From Gimesia algae (GTDB lineage Bacteria > Planctomycetota > Planctomycetia > Planctomycetales > Planctomycetaceae): a stretch of 64,000 bases of DNA. The stretch spans positions 4,501,357-4,565,356 of the forward strand of contig NZ_CP036343.1 of the NCBI RefSeq assembly GCF_007746795.1, in the 5' to 3' direction. Of this stretch, positions 1-9,138 are shown one piece after another. Under the pieces are notes generated by a model. It saw only the letters and a list, made by a program, of their open reading frames with translations, was not told the DNA's origin and searched no databases. Position 1 is the first letter of the stretch. Each line of letters opens with the position of its first letter. The position numbers were made by a program, and so were the translations under genes.

Positions 1-71
1 TCTATAATAGAAGAATACACCATCTCTTAATCAATAGGGTTTCTCATTTTCCACTCTGATTCCAGCGTCCC

Positions 72-2219
72 ATGATTGAACACGATTACTCCACGATCGA
101 CCAGAGACTGCGCCGCAGTTTGCTCTTCGTGATCACAGTCAGTTTTGCACTGACACCGATCGCAGCGCCGGATTTCTGGTGGCAGTTGAGCCGGGGACGT
201 GTGGCCTTCTCCGAATTGGCCCCCCCGGGCCCTCTGCTGACTACAGACACAAGCTTCGCTGAGGCAGACTGGCTGGGTGGACTCCCCTTTTTCCTGACCA
301 TACAGTTTGCCGGCGTTTCGGGACTGATGCTGATAAAGTTTATAGCTGCAGGCCTGCTGGCTTACTGGATCCTGCGACATTTTGAAGCACGCCTGAACTG
401 GACCGTATTTACTATCGTCGTGTTAGCATTCGTGACCGCAAACTCCGCCTGGCAACCCACGCCAAGACTTTTCGACTGTTGGTTTCTCCTGTTGACCTGG
501 CTCTTTACGGAACGCTGGGCTAACACTCTCGAAACAAAAAAAATGCTACCAGTGTTGCTGTCGCTGCTGGCATGGGCCAATCTGGCTCCTTTGAGTCTGT
601 TAGGAATGGGGGTCGTCGTCTGTGTTCCGTGGTTGCCGGGAATCCGGACTGAAACTGCTGTGCTACGAAAACAAGCTGGTCTGCTCGTCCTGTCTGCTCT
701 GTTCGCGATCATGCTCACGCCGCGAGGCTGGTTGACTCCCTATGATTCGTTTATCCAGCTGTTCCCCGGCTTGTTTTATGAACAGAGTCTGCTTGCGCTG
801 ACCGTCTGGAAACCCACATTTCTATACGGTGCCACAATCGAAGTGGTCGGGCTGAGCATTTTGACCGTGGGCATGGTGGTCTACCTGCTGGTTGCCTCTC
901 GCGGGTGGATCGAGAGCATCGCTTTTATCCTGTTTGCGATTCCTGCCTGGACAAATCACGACTGCCTGGGCCCCTGTGTGACCGGTATCTGCCTGCTCGC
1001 CAGCCAATGCCTGTCTACATACCCGGTTTCGTTCCACAGGCTGAAATTAACCCGGTACGTCTCTCCCTTAATGGGAAGAACATTACTGGCGATCGGGATT
1101 CTCGTTCTATGTTTTAAATCCGCCTCGGGAACTTTACCGGGTCAGCCACAGCGTCTCGGCTGGGGAATCACTCCCGAACTGGACATCACACTGCTGGCAC
1201 AAACCATCGGCCCCATCGACTATATAGGCACCGCGCACGGGATGAACATCGCTGCCACCGGCATGCTGACCTGGATCAAAGCTGACCGTAAAATCCGCCC
1301 CGTCAGAACTCTCCGGCAGGCATTACTGCAGGGCAAACTGTATGAAGAGCTTTCACTGAATGCAGAACTTTCCCATGGATGGGAGTTTCAACATCCCCGT
1401 GCCGATAACAGCTGGGGCGGCTGGTGGATTCGCCTGAAAAATAGAAACTGCCAACTCCTACTCGTTCCCAATGGAGATGCGCAAACGATCCGCGCGCTGG
1501 TCGACAGTCGCTGGCAGCCTATGTCTATCGATGCATCCGTTATCCCGTTTGGCTGGGCGGGAGAACTGTTGAGCAGTCCCCCAATTGTGGCACTGTTACC
1601 TGTCAAAGATTTCCTGAACCGGAAACAGTATACCTACTCTCTCCCCAAACCGTCTGGTACACCTGAGTGTTCCGACTGGTGGGGTATTCTGACCGGCTCC
1701 CCTTATCTGCCGCCAGCGATATTGCAGGCGAGAACACTTCGCGCCATGAAGCTGTATACCGCCGCGCTGCGGGTGCTGCATCCACTGCTGCAGTATTATC
1801 CTTCGCCAGCGGTTCGCCGGGAATTCCACCTCTGTCAAAAAGAGTTGGCCTACCAGGAGAAACTGGATATCGGGCTGCGAGATCCCAGCTACTTAAGGTC
1901 CAATGCCAGTTATGATTCAGCGAGCGCAGCTGATGACGGTCTGATCTATGCTGGTCCTGTTATACAGGAACTGGTGGAGCCTCGTCCTGAACCTGATTCA
2001 CTCAAGCGTGCCATCGGGTACTACATCCGCGGTGACTGGGAAGCGGCACTCAATGAATTAACCGCCAATGACAGCGAATCATTATATGCGAAAGCCCAGA
2101 TTCAGCTGGAATCAGGAAACCCTGATGGCGCTAAAGAAACATTTCGTCAACTGGTTCAACTTTACCCCGACGATCAATTGGCTAATCCCAGCCAGAACAT
2201 GCTGGATTCACTGCAATGA
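72..2219 (+). CDS. Polytopic membrane protein with C-terminal TPR region
   Basis: 715 residues. Hydrophobic segments run from about residue 15 to 350, suggesting ten or so membrane spans, in a layout resembling GT-C/PMT-type integral membrane proteins. After a soluble domain of unknown fold, the last 60 or so residues form a TPR-like helical pair (GDWEAALNELTAND, then a segment with GNPDGAKETFRQLVQLYPDD). No catalytic motif could be assigned. The stop codon overlaps the start of the next gene by four bases (ATGA), so it is translationally coupled to the multihaem cytochrome; a shared role in envelope redox chemistry or cytochrome assembly is inference. The ATG at 72 is taken because the hydrophobic region begins shortly after it. 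Real gene: sure. Function: unknown. Confidence 0.8.
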   Translation: MIEHDYSTIDQRLRRSLLFVITVSFALTPIAAPDFWWQLSRGRVAFSELAPPGPLLTTDTSFAEADWLGGLPFFLTIQFAGVSGLMLIKFIAAGLLAYWILRHFEARLNWTVFTIVVLAFVTANSAWQPTPRLFDCWFLLLTWLFTERWANTLETKKMLPVLLSLLAWANLAPLSLLGMGVVVCVPWLPGIRTETAVLRKQAGLLVLSALFAIMLTPRGWLTPYDSFIQLFPGLFYEQSLLALTVWKPTFLYGATIEVVGLSILTVGMVVYLLVASRGWIESIAFILFAIPAWTNHDCLGPCVTGICLLASQCLSTYPVSFHRLKLTRYVSPLMGRTLLAIGILVLCFKSASGTLPGQPQRLGWGITPELDITLLAQTIGPIDYIGTAHGMNIAATGMLTWIKADRKIRPVRTLRQALLQGKLYEELSLNAELSHGWEFQHPRADNSWGGWWIRLKNRNCQLLLVPNGDAQTIRALVDSRWQPMSIDASVIPFGWAGELLSSPPIVALLPVKDFLNRKQYTYSLPKPSGTPECSDWWGILTGSPYLPPAILQARTLRAMKLYTAALRVLHPLLQYYPSPAVRREFHLCQKELAYQEKLDIGLRDPSYLRSNASYDSASAADDGLIYAGPVIQELVEPRPEPDSLKRAIGYYIRGDWEAALNELTANDSESLYAKAQIQLESGNPDGAKETFRQLVQLYPDDQLANPSQNMLDSLQ

Positions 2220-3391
2220 TCCGAAAATATCCTGTCATACCACCACTGCTGATCCTCTTGCTGGCCGGTCTTTCAGGAACAGCCTGGTATCTAAACGGCT
2301 CTCACCATTCCGATCTGTTTATTCCCAAAGTGCGCGCCACCGAACAACCGGTCAAAATGAAGCAATGTTGTGAGTGTCACGATAAAGTCTGCCAGCAGTA
2401 CGCAGGCGCGCCCCACTTGAGGACACTCCGCAAAGCCACTGATCCGTCTGTGATGGAAAAGTTTGCTGGTAGAGAAATCACACTCAAAGAAAATGGACAC
2501 ACATATCAATTCTACAAAGACCAGGACGAACTATGGGTGAAGTGCGACAGCTACCCCAACCCGGTTCGCATCGAATGGTTCTTTGGCTCCGGCCTGCACG
2601 CCATTACTCCGGTTTCCCTGTTCCCGAATGAAGCGGGCAAGTCGGAACTGCTGCAGCATATTGTCTCCTGGTATCCGTCAGACAAGTTAGGCATCACACT
2701 CGGATTGCAGGAACTGGTCCATGATCAGACCGGTATTCAGGCATTAGGGGAAGTCAGCTCTCATGCCAGCACGTTGAACTGCTTTGGCTGTCACACTTCT
2801 TACCTGGGAGACGTACAGGGAGAAATTAACACAAAAGAAATGATTGCCGGCGTTTCCTGTATTCGCTGTCACCTGGAGGGAGAGGAACATATCCAGGCCG
2901 CTGAACGGGGGGATAAGAACCTACACATTCTCAACTGGAATCAACTTTCGCCTCTCGATTCGATCAATCGTTGTGGTGAATGCCATCGCCGATCCGATCA
3001 GTTGGAACCGGACGAAATCCATCCCGATAATGAACTATTAATTCGTTTCGCCCCTGTCGGTCTGTCACAGAGTCCCTGCTTCCTGAAGCAGAGAGATGTC
3101 AAACTGGCCGATGGAAAGACGGCACGCATGGACTGCACCACCTGTCACAATCCCCATCAGCAGGCCAGCCGAGATCCCGAATATTATCGTCAGATCTGTC
3201 TGAACTGTCACAGCGAATTAAAAAACCATGCTTCTGTCTGTTCCAAAGAATCCATGCAAAGTCAGTGTCTACAATGCCATATGCCTTCGGTTCAGGTTCA
3301 CGATAACCTGCCGTTCACGGATCACTGGATTCGCATCCGTGAACGCGACAAGGAACGCTTCCCTGAATTTCTATTGAACAATTCAAACTGA
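2216..3391 (+). CDS. Membrane-anchored multihaem cytochrome c (seven CxxCH)
   Basis: 391 residues. A single hydrophobic segment at residues 7-25 anchors or exports the protein; the rest is periplasmic. Seven CxxCH haem c attachment sites are visible: CCECH (51-55), CFGCH (about 190), CIRCH (about 216), CGECH (about 254), CTTCH (about 308), CLNCH (about 329) and CLQCH (about 352). Spacing and the first site followed by a conserved H about 12 residues later resemble the cytochrome c554 / multihaem family, which shuttles electrons or reduces small nitrogen compounds. The specific substrate cannot be read from sequence. It overlaps the preceding TPR membrane protein by four bases, so the two are probably co-translated. 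No cytochrome maturation genes are in the window. Confidence 0.88.
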   Translation: MIRKYPVIPPLLILLLAGLSGTAWYLNGSHHSDLFIPKVRATEQPVKMKQCCECHDKVCQQYAGAPHLRTLRKATDPSVMEKFAGREITLKENGHTYQFYKDQDELWVKCDSYPNPVRIEWFFGSGLHAITPVSLFPNEAGKSELLQHIVSWYPSDKLGITLGLQELVHDQTGIQALGEVSSHASTLNCFGCHTSYLGDVQGEINTKEMIAGVSCIRCHLEGEEHIQAAERGDKNLHILNWNQLSPLDSINRCGECHRRSDQLEPDEIHPDNELLIRFAPVGLSQSPCFLKQRDVKLADGKTARMDCTTCHNPHQQASRDPEYYRQICLNCHSELKNHASVCSKESMQSQCLQCHMPSVQVHDNLPFTDHWIRIRERDKERFPEFLLNNSN

Positions 3392-3451
3392 TGTTGTCAG
3401 ACGTCACATTGGCGACTAAGATATGGTAGTAACTTAACTTTAAGGTATTTT

Positions 3452-3829
3452 GTGACGGCAAAAGTTTTATCCATCCTGTTATCGCTGCTAATTCTGGTTT
3501 GCCCTTTTAACTGCATGCCAGTGAGCGAGGCTGGTATGGACACTACTACTCAGAGCTGCTGTAGTCATTGTCAGTCAGAATCGGAGCAGGCTCCGCTGAC
3601 TCCCTCTTCAGACGCTGACTGCTGTCAATGTCTTTGCTCGGGTGCCATTCAGGAACAGGAGCCGCAGCTTGACGACGTTTCCGCTCCTGCCTGTTGGATC
3701 TCGTTACCGCTCATCAGCCTCTCCAGTCAGACGTTCATTGACGAACAGGCCTTTTCCACAATTCCTTCGGAACCTGTTCCGCTCTACGGTCGTGCGCTCC
3801 GCTGTCAGCAGATGTCCTTTCAGTGCTGA
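3452..3829 (+). CDS. Small cysteine-rich secreted protein
   Basis: 125 residues from a GTG start at 3452. A hydrophobic N-terminus (residues 5-22) looks like a signal peptide. The mature part has clustered cysteines, CCSHC near residue 36 and CCQCLC near residue 55, then further single cysteines and a final QC. This density suggests metal binding or disulfide-rich folding. I do not recognise a named family. It lies about 100 bases upstream of an ABC permease in the same direction, so it may be part of the export cluster that follows; a link to transition-metal handling is inference. The start is the only one that preserves the signal peptide. Confidence 0.65.
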   Translation: MTAKVLSILLSLLILVCPFNCMPVSEAGMDTTTQSCCSHCQSESEQAPLTPSSDADCCQCLCSGAIQEQEPQLDDVSAPACWISLPLISLSSQTFIDEQAFSTIPSEPVPLYGRALRCQQMSFQC

Positions 3830-3930
3830 TCTCATTCTGAATCTTCGATTCGCTCCTGTTAATCGATCTTAGCTTCGATTCTGCTGCGCGCTTCTACAAG
3901 CATCAGCGGAAGCTTTCAGAATGTTTTTCA

Positions 3931-5100
3931 ATGATCTGGTTCACACTCATTCCCTGGGAATATGGCGTCCGTAATCTCTTCAGGAGACCAGTGCGCACCC
4001 TGCTGACACTCTCCGGATTAACCACGGTGATCGTACTGGTCTTTATTGTCATCGGGTTTATTCGCGGGCTGGAACACTCCCTTACCGCCAGTGGTGATCC
4101 TCAAGTCGCGTTGCTTTTTTCACTGGGCATGGGAGAAAACCTGGAATATTCATCCATCCCCATGCGTAGCAGCGAACTGGTGGCTGCCAGTGTCTCAGGA
4201 ATCAAAGTATTCAATGATCGTAAATATGTCTCGCCGGAACTCTACCTGGGAACACAGATTGAACTGCCTGATCAGAGTCAGTCTTCCATGGGACTGGTTC
4301 GGGGAGTCACACAATCTGCTCTGCTGGTCCGCAGGCAGGTGGAACTGGAATCGGGTACGTGGCCTGCCCCGGGAGAAGTGTTGATCGGCACACTCGTCGC
4401 CACCAAATTGGGTCTGACTGACCAGCAGCTGGCTGTCGGACAAAATGTCATTCTGGAGGGTCGTACGTGGCGAATCAGTGGCACTTTTTCTGCAGCTGAT
4501 TCCGCATTTGAATCAGAAATCTGGTGCCGCCTGGATGAACTGCAGCAGGCCATGAAGCGTCAGGACCTGAGTCTGGTCGCAGTCACGATGAATTCGCCAG
4601 CCGACTTCCCGGACCTGAATTTATTCTGCAAGGAACGTCTTGACCTCGAACTGCAGGCGCTGCGTGAAACCGATTATTACCAGGGTCTGAAAAAAGATTA
4701 TGGACCGATCCGTATGCTGGCCTGGCTGGTTGTCTTCCTGGTCTCAGGTGCGGGAGTATTTGCCGGATTGAATACACTCTACGGTGCTGTCGTCGGCCGC
4801 ACCCGAGAGTTATCCACACTGCAGACACTCGGTTTTTTACGTCGCGCCATTGTGATCAGTCTGATTCAGGAAGGCGTGCTGCTGTCGACTGCTGCCAGCC
4901 TGATTGCCGCTCTGATTGCCGTGTTCCTGATTAATGGAGTCGCGGTTCGTTTTACCATGGGAGCCTTTTCGCTCCAGATCGATAGTATCTCTTTGTTAAT
5001 CGGCTGCGGTGTCGGTGTACTGCTGGGCTTGCTGGGAGCGATTCCCCCTGCGCTGCGGGCACTCCGCTTACCTGTCGTCGATGGATTAAAATCAGTTTAA
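3931..5100 (+). CDS. FtsX/MacB-type ABC transporter permease
   Basis: 389 residues. Architecture is typical of the type VII ABC (MacB/LolCE/DevC) permease fold: an N-terminal cytoplasmic helix and first membrane span (about 28-50), a large periplasmic domain (about 50-255), then three spans at the C-terminus (about 263-290, 310-340 and 350-375) with the family-type segment RTRELSTLQTLGFLRRA between spans two and three. Such permeases pair with a LolD/MacB ATPase and do mechanotransmission or export rather than classical channel transport. The cognate ATPase is probably the one at 7252-7983. A second permease lies at 7980-9119, so the working unit is likely a heterodimer. Confidence 0.88.
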   Translation: MIWFTLIPWEYGVRNLFRRPVRTLLTLSGLTTVIVLVFIVIGFIRGLEHSLTASGDPQVALLFSLGMGENLEYSSIPMRSSELVAASVSGIKVFNDRKYVSPELYLGTQIELPDQSQSSMGLVRGVTQSALLVRRQVELESGTWPAPGEVLIGTLVATKLGLTDQQLAVGQNVILEGRTWRISGTFSAADSAFESEIWCRLDELQQAMKRQDLSLVAVTMNSPADFPDLNLFCKERLDLELQALRETDYYQGLKKDYGPIRMLAWLVVFLVSGAGVFAGLNTLYGAVVGRTRELSTLQTLGFLRRAIVISLIQEGVLLSTAASLIAALIAVFLINGVAVRFTMGAFSLQIDSISLLIGCGVGVLLGLLGAIPPALRALRLPVVDGLKSV

Positions 5101-5152
5101 CCAATACTCGAACGCTGTGTTCGAACAACTATTTTCAAAAGGATTGAAACGA

Positions 5153-5692
5153 ATGAAATTTTTAGTAAACCCCATTGTATTTTCTGCCGCCATGATCAGC
5201 CTGGTCTCCGGATGCGGACAGGCGACACCCGATCAGACGACTTCCACAGAACCTGCTGCTGCCGAATCGGTAACGACTTCTGAAGTCCTGCTCACCAGTG
5301 AACCCGCGGGCGCTGAGGAAGTCATCGCAGCTCGTAAATCTGCTGCAGATGACGCTGAAATCGTCGTTGTCGGCCGCATTGGTGGCAGTGAAAATCCCTG
5401 GGTCGATGGACGTGCGGTCTTCTCGATCGTCGATAACTCTCTGAAGGCCTGCTCTGATATTGAAGGCGATGGCTGTGAAAAACCCTGGGATTACTGCTGT
5501 GAAACGGACAAGCTCCCGACCGCGACGGCGCTGGTCAAGGTTGTAGATCAGGACGGCACGCTCATCGATGAAGATGCACGCAAGCTGTTAAACCTGAAAG
5601 AACTGCAGACCGTTGTCGTCAAAGGTAAAGCCAAACGGGATGACACCGGTAACCTGACTGTGTTTGCTAATGGAATTTTTGTACGGAAGTAA
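5153..5692 (+). CDS. Lipoprotein of the ABC export cluster
   Basis: 179 residues from ATG 5153, which has a purine-rich AAAAGGA about ten bases upstream; an in-frame GTG at 5117 would add 12 residues in front of the signal peptide and is less likely. A lipobox SLVSGC places the lipidated cysteine at residue 21. A low-complexity Thr/Ala/Glu stretch follows, then a compact beta-rich domain beginning VVVGRIGG, containing a C-x(6)-C-x(6)-CC pattern (KACSDIEGDGCEKPWDYCC), and ending in VVVKGKAKRDD and a beta strand, which resembles a small OB-like fold. It is 52 bases after the permease stop and 3 bases before the HlyD start, so it is in the same operon. Function unknown; probable periplasmic partner of the exporter. 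Confidence 0.75.
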   Translation: MKFLVNPIVFSAAMISLVSGCGQATPDQTTSTEPAAAESVTTSEVLLTSEPAGAEEVIAARKSAADDAEIVVVGRIGGSENPWVDGRAVFSIVDNSLKACSDIEGDGCEKPWDYCCETDKLPTATALVKVVDQDGTLIDEDARKLLNLKELQTVVVKGKAKRDDTGNLTVFANGIFVRK

Positions 5693-5695
5693 AAC

Positions 5696-7249
5696 ATGTC
5701 ACAAGTCGACCTTTCACAATTAGCCATTGATCGCAGTGCGCCCTCACAGGTACGAGGGCACACGCGATTGCGGCTTGTTACGCGATTCCTGCTACCCGGT
5801 GGACTTATCCTCGGTTTCCTGGCACTGATCTCCTGGGCCGCTCGTGATATGATCTTCCCTCCCCGGCAGGTTACGGTGATGCCGGTGATTGTCACACAAT
5901 CATCGATTCGTAATGCAGGCACACCTTTGTTCCAGGCAGCAGGCTGGGTTGAACCGCGACCCACGCCCATCCGCGTGGCTGCGTTATCGCCCGGAGTCAT
6001 CAAGGAACTGCTGGTTGTCGAAGATCAGAAAGTGATTCAAGGCGATCCCATCGCGGTACTGGTCAAAGAGGATGCCGCACTGTCATTGCGCGCTGCAGCC
6101 GCGAATCTTAATCTGCGTGAAGCGGAACTCAAGCAGGCCAAAGCGACCTTAGCGGCTGCAGAAGTACGTCTGGCACAACCCGTACACCGCGAAGCAACTT
6201 TAAGAACTGCTGAGGCAGCACTGGCGAAGATTGAGACGGAACTTAAGAACCTTCCCTTCATGAGCCGACGCGCACAAGCAGAATTAATTTTTGCCGAGAA
6301 TGACTACAAACGCAGGCTGTCCGCGAAAGCCGCTGTCACACAACGATCCGTAGACGAAGCACTGACACAACTGGAATCTGCACGTGCTGACTCTGAAGAA
6401 CTGGAAGGTCGCAAAACTTCTCTGATCGCAGAACGCAAAGCACTCAAAGCACGCTGCGTTGCACTGAGTAAGGAACTGGAACTGCTGACCGAAGAAACTC
6501 AAGCCCGGGACGAAACCATCGCAATCATCCAGGCAGCCACCGCACGGCTGGATCAAGCACGCGTGGCTGTTGATCAGGCAAAACTGACATTAGACCGCAT
6601 GACAATTCGTGCCCCGGTCACCGGACGTATTTATCGACTCATCGGTCATCCGGGTTCCAGTATCGGCAACATGCTCACACAAATGTCAAGTCATGACGGC
6701 AGCACCGTCGTCACGATGTATCAGCCGGAAATGCTGCAGATTCGCGTCGATGTCCGTTTTGAAGATATCCCCAAAGTCAGCCTGAACCAGCCCGTGCAAA
6801 TCAATAATCCAGCACTCAGCCAGCCAGTCACAGGCAAAGTTCTCTTCATCAGTTCCGAAGCCGACATTCAGAAAAATACGCTGCAGGTTAAAGTCGACAT
6901 TGATGCTGCAAACCCGGTGTTAAAACCGGAGATGCTGGTCGATGTCACCTTTCTGGCTCCGGAACTCACAAATGATACAGAAGCAGAAAAAGAAGAAACC
7001 CGTATCTATATACCACGCAATATGATCGTACAGAATGCAGCGGGACAGAACATTGTCTGGATTGCCGATCAATCGACTCGTACGGCACGGCCACAAATCA
7101 TTCAAACTGGAACCAGTCCCGGCGGTCCACTGGTCGAAGTGACAGACGGCTTAAACCTGACCAGCCACCTGATTTCGTCATCCACTGCCGATCTTGAACC
7201 TGGTGACCGCATCATGATCACAGGCGAAACCGATCAAAAAGGAAACTGA
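5696..7249 (+). CDS. HlyD-family periplasmic adaptor of ABC exporter
   Basis: 517 residues. One membrane span near residues 30-50, then a biotinyl-lipoyl-like half motif ([23 protein letters not shown]), a long coiled-coil hairpin rich in Ala, Glu, Lys and Arg (about 120-295), the returning lipoyl half ([21 protein letters not shown]) and a beta-barrel with a membrane-proximal domain. This is the membrane fusion protein layout of DevB/MacA. It links the inner-membrane ABC complex to the outer membrane. It lies between the lipoprotein (3-base gap) and the ATPase (2-base gap), so the whole set is one operon. No TolC-like outer-membrane factor is encoded nearby; it would have to come from elsewhere. 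Confidence 0.9.
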   Translation: MSQVDLSQLAIDRSAPSQVRGHTRLRLVTRFLLPGGLILGFLALISWAARDMIFPPRQVTVMPVIVTQSSIRNAGTPLFQAAGWVEPRPTPIRVAALSPGVIKELLVVEDQKVIQGDPIAVLVKEDAALSLRAAAANLNLREAELKQAKATLAAAEVRLAQPVHREATLRTAEAALAKIETELKNLPFMSRRAQAELIFAENDYKRRLSAKAAVTQRSVDEALTQLESARADSEELEGRKTSLIAERKALKARCVALSKELELLTEETQARDETIAIIQAATARLDQARVAVDQAKLTLDRMTIRAPVTGRIYRLIGHPGSSIGNMLTQMSSHDGSTVVTMYQPEMLQIRVDVRFEDIPKVSLNQPVQINNPALSQPVTGKVLFISSEADIQKNTLQVKVDIDAANPVLKPEMLVDVTFLAPELTNDTEAEKEETRIYIPRNMIVQNAAGQNIVWIADQSTRTARPQIIQTGTSPGGPLVEVTDGLNLTSHLISSSTADLEPGDRIMITGETDQKGN

Positions 7250-7251
7250 AT

Positions 7252-7983
7252 ATGCCACTTGTTGTCATCAACAATCTGACGAAACAATATCACAAGGGGG
7301 GTGAAACGATCACTCCCCTGGATCAGGTCAGCCTGGATATTGAGCAGGGAGAATTCCTGTCACTCATGGGGGCCAGCGGAACGGGCAAATCAACGCTACT
7401 CAATCTGATTGCCAGCATTGATCATCCGGACTCCGGCTCGATCTGTGTCGATGGAGTCGAGATCACGAATCTTTCCCGTTCGAAGCTGGCGCGGTGGCGT
7501 GCGGCAAATATGGGTTACATTTTCCAAACACATAATCTGGTCCCCGTTTTGACAGCGTACGAAAACGTGGAACTCCCACTGCTGCTGTTACCCATGTCAC
7601 GCGTTGAACGCAGGAAACGGGTGGAAGTCGCTCTACAGGCGGTCGACCTGCTGGATCGCGCGGACCACTATCCCCGCCAGATGTCCGGTGGACAGGAACA
7701 GCGGGTGGGCATCGCCCGCGCGATTGTCAAACACCCCAAGATCGTGGTGGCCGATGAACCAACGGGAGATCTGGATCCGGAAACCTCTGATCAAATTCTG
7801 GCTCTGCTCAAGCGGCTCAACCGGGAACTGGATATCACCATGTTGATGGTTACTCATGATGCCGAAGCTGCCGGAATCGCAGATCGACAATTTTGCCTTG
7901 ATCACGGCAAACTGGTCCAGAGATTCTCTTCAGCCAAGCCTGTTTTGACTGCGACAACCGCCACTCAGGGAGAGGCTTTATGA
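7252..7983 (+). CDS. ABC transporter ATP-binding protein (MacB/LolD/DevA type)
   Basis: 243 residues. Walker [10 protein letters not shown] at 40-48, Q-loop Gln near 92, signature MSGGQ at 144-148, Walker B IVVADEP at 164-170 followed by TGDLD, and H-loop His202. The sequence around the signature ([14 protein letters not shown]) and TGDLD is typical of the LolD/MacB/FtsE branch that drives FtsX-like permeases. The signature begins with Met where Leu is usual. Its stop overlaps the next permease start by four bases (ATGA), which indicates coupling with that permease. It most likely energises both permeases of the cluster. Confidence 0.95.
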   Translation: MPLVVINNLTKQYHKGGETITPLDQVSLDIEQGEFLSLMGASGTGKSTLLNLIASIDHPDSGSICVDGVEITNLSRSKLARWRAANMGYIFQTHNLVPVLTAYENVELPLLLLPMSRVERRKRVEVALQAVDLLDRADHYPRQMSGGQEQRVGIARAIVKHPKIVVADEPTGDLDPETSDQILALLKRLNRELDITMLMVTHDAEAAGIADRQFCLDHGKLVQRFSSAKPVLTATTATQGEAL

Positions 7984-9119
7984 AACTGATCGCGTACATT
8001 CTGAAAACACTGTGGGGACACCGTTCCCGTACGATGTTGACGGTAGCGGGTTCTGCGGTCGCGTTGTTTGTTTTCTGTTTTATCCAATCGATCCAGGAAG
8101 GGATGAACGATCTCAAACAGCGACAGGAGGCCCGTGGATCATTAATCGTTTTTCAAGCCAACAAATTCTGCCCGGCAACCAGCCATCTCCCCCAGGACTA
8201 CGATCAGCAGATTGCAGATCTGGCAGGCGTTAAAGACGTCATTCCCATTCAGGTTTTCACCAACAACTGTCGTGCCAGCCTGGATGTGGTAGTCTTTTAC
8301 GGTGTTCCACCTGAAAAACTGCGTTCTGCACGCGACTTCGAATTTGTCGCAGGCAACTGGAGTGAATTCGAAACACATCAGGATGCCGCCATTGTAGGTC
8401 AGGCCGTCGCTAATCGCAGGAAGATCAAAGTCGGGGATAAATTTTCCATTGGTGATCTGTCAGTGATTGTCGCCGGCATCTATCGTTCGGACAATCCCGC
8501 GGAAGAAAACTATATCTACAGCCACCTGGAATTTCTACAGCGGCGTCAGGGGGCAAATCTGGTCGGCACGGTGACACAACTGGAAGTGATTCTTGCATCG
8601 GGTACAGATCCCACGCAAATCAGTTCCGCCATTGATGAGCGTTATCGCAGAGGTCCAGTGGAAACCAATACGCGTGCCAAGGGCGTCTTTCAGGCCAAGA
8701 GTCTGGGAGATCTTTCTCAACTGATCGAAATGGCTCATTATCTGGGACTGGCTTGCGTCGGACTGGTACTGGCTCTGGTGGCAACGACAACACTGATGTC
8801 AGTCGAAGACCGTATCCAGGAACACGCAGTGTTACGCACTCTTGGTTTTTCCGGATTCAAAGTCTTTGCGCTGGTACTCACAGAAAGTACGCTACTCAGT
8901 ATCGCAGGAGGTATTCTGGGAGTCGGGGCTGCCCTGATCACTCTGAAACTGAGCAGCCTTTCCGTTGGTGCCGAAGCGGTGACTGTCGCGTTTATCCCTT
9001 CTCTGCATCTGGCCTGGGTCGGCATGCTGCTGGCCTGTGTGACTGGAATCTGCGCAGGTATCATTCCTGCCAGTTATGCATCGCGTGCGGAGATCGTTCC
9101 GGCATTACGAAACGCCTGA
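7980..9119 (+). CDS. FtsX/MacB-type ABC transporter permease (second)
   Basis: 379 residues with the same topology as the permease at 3931-5100: one N-terminal span (about 18-38), a periplasmic domain, and three C-terminal spans (about 250-275, 300-330 and 340-365). The family segment [20 protein letters not shown] sits between spans two and three. The start overlaps the ATPase stop by four bases. The two permeases differ clearly in their periplasmic domains, so they probably form a heterodimer with the ATPase, as in LolCDE. Last gene of the cluster; the neighbour at 9139 faces it. Confidence 0.9.
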   Translation: MKLIAYILKTLWGHRSRTMLTVAGSAVALFVFCFIQSIQEGMNDLKQRQEARGSLIVFQANKFCPATSHLPQDYDQQIADLAGVKDVIPIQVFTNNCRASLDVVVFYGVPPEKLRSARDFEFVAGNWSEFETHQDAAIVGQAVANRRKIKVGDKFSIGDLSVIVAGIYRSDNPAEENYIYSHLEFLQRRQGANLVGTVTQLEVILASGTDPTQISSAIDERYRRGPVETNTRAKGVFQAKSLGDLSQLIEMAHYLGLACVGLVLALVATTTLMSVEDRIQEHAVLRTLGFSGFKVFALVLTESTLLSIAGGILGVGAALITLKLSSLSVGAEAVTVAFIPSLHLAWVGMLLACVTGICAGIIPASYASRAEIVPALRNA

Positions 9120-9138
9120 CAATCTTCCTCGTCGCGCA

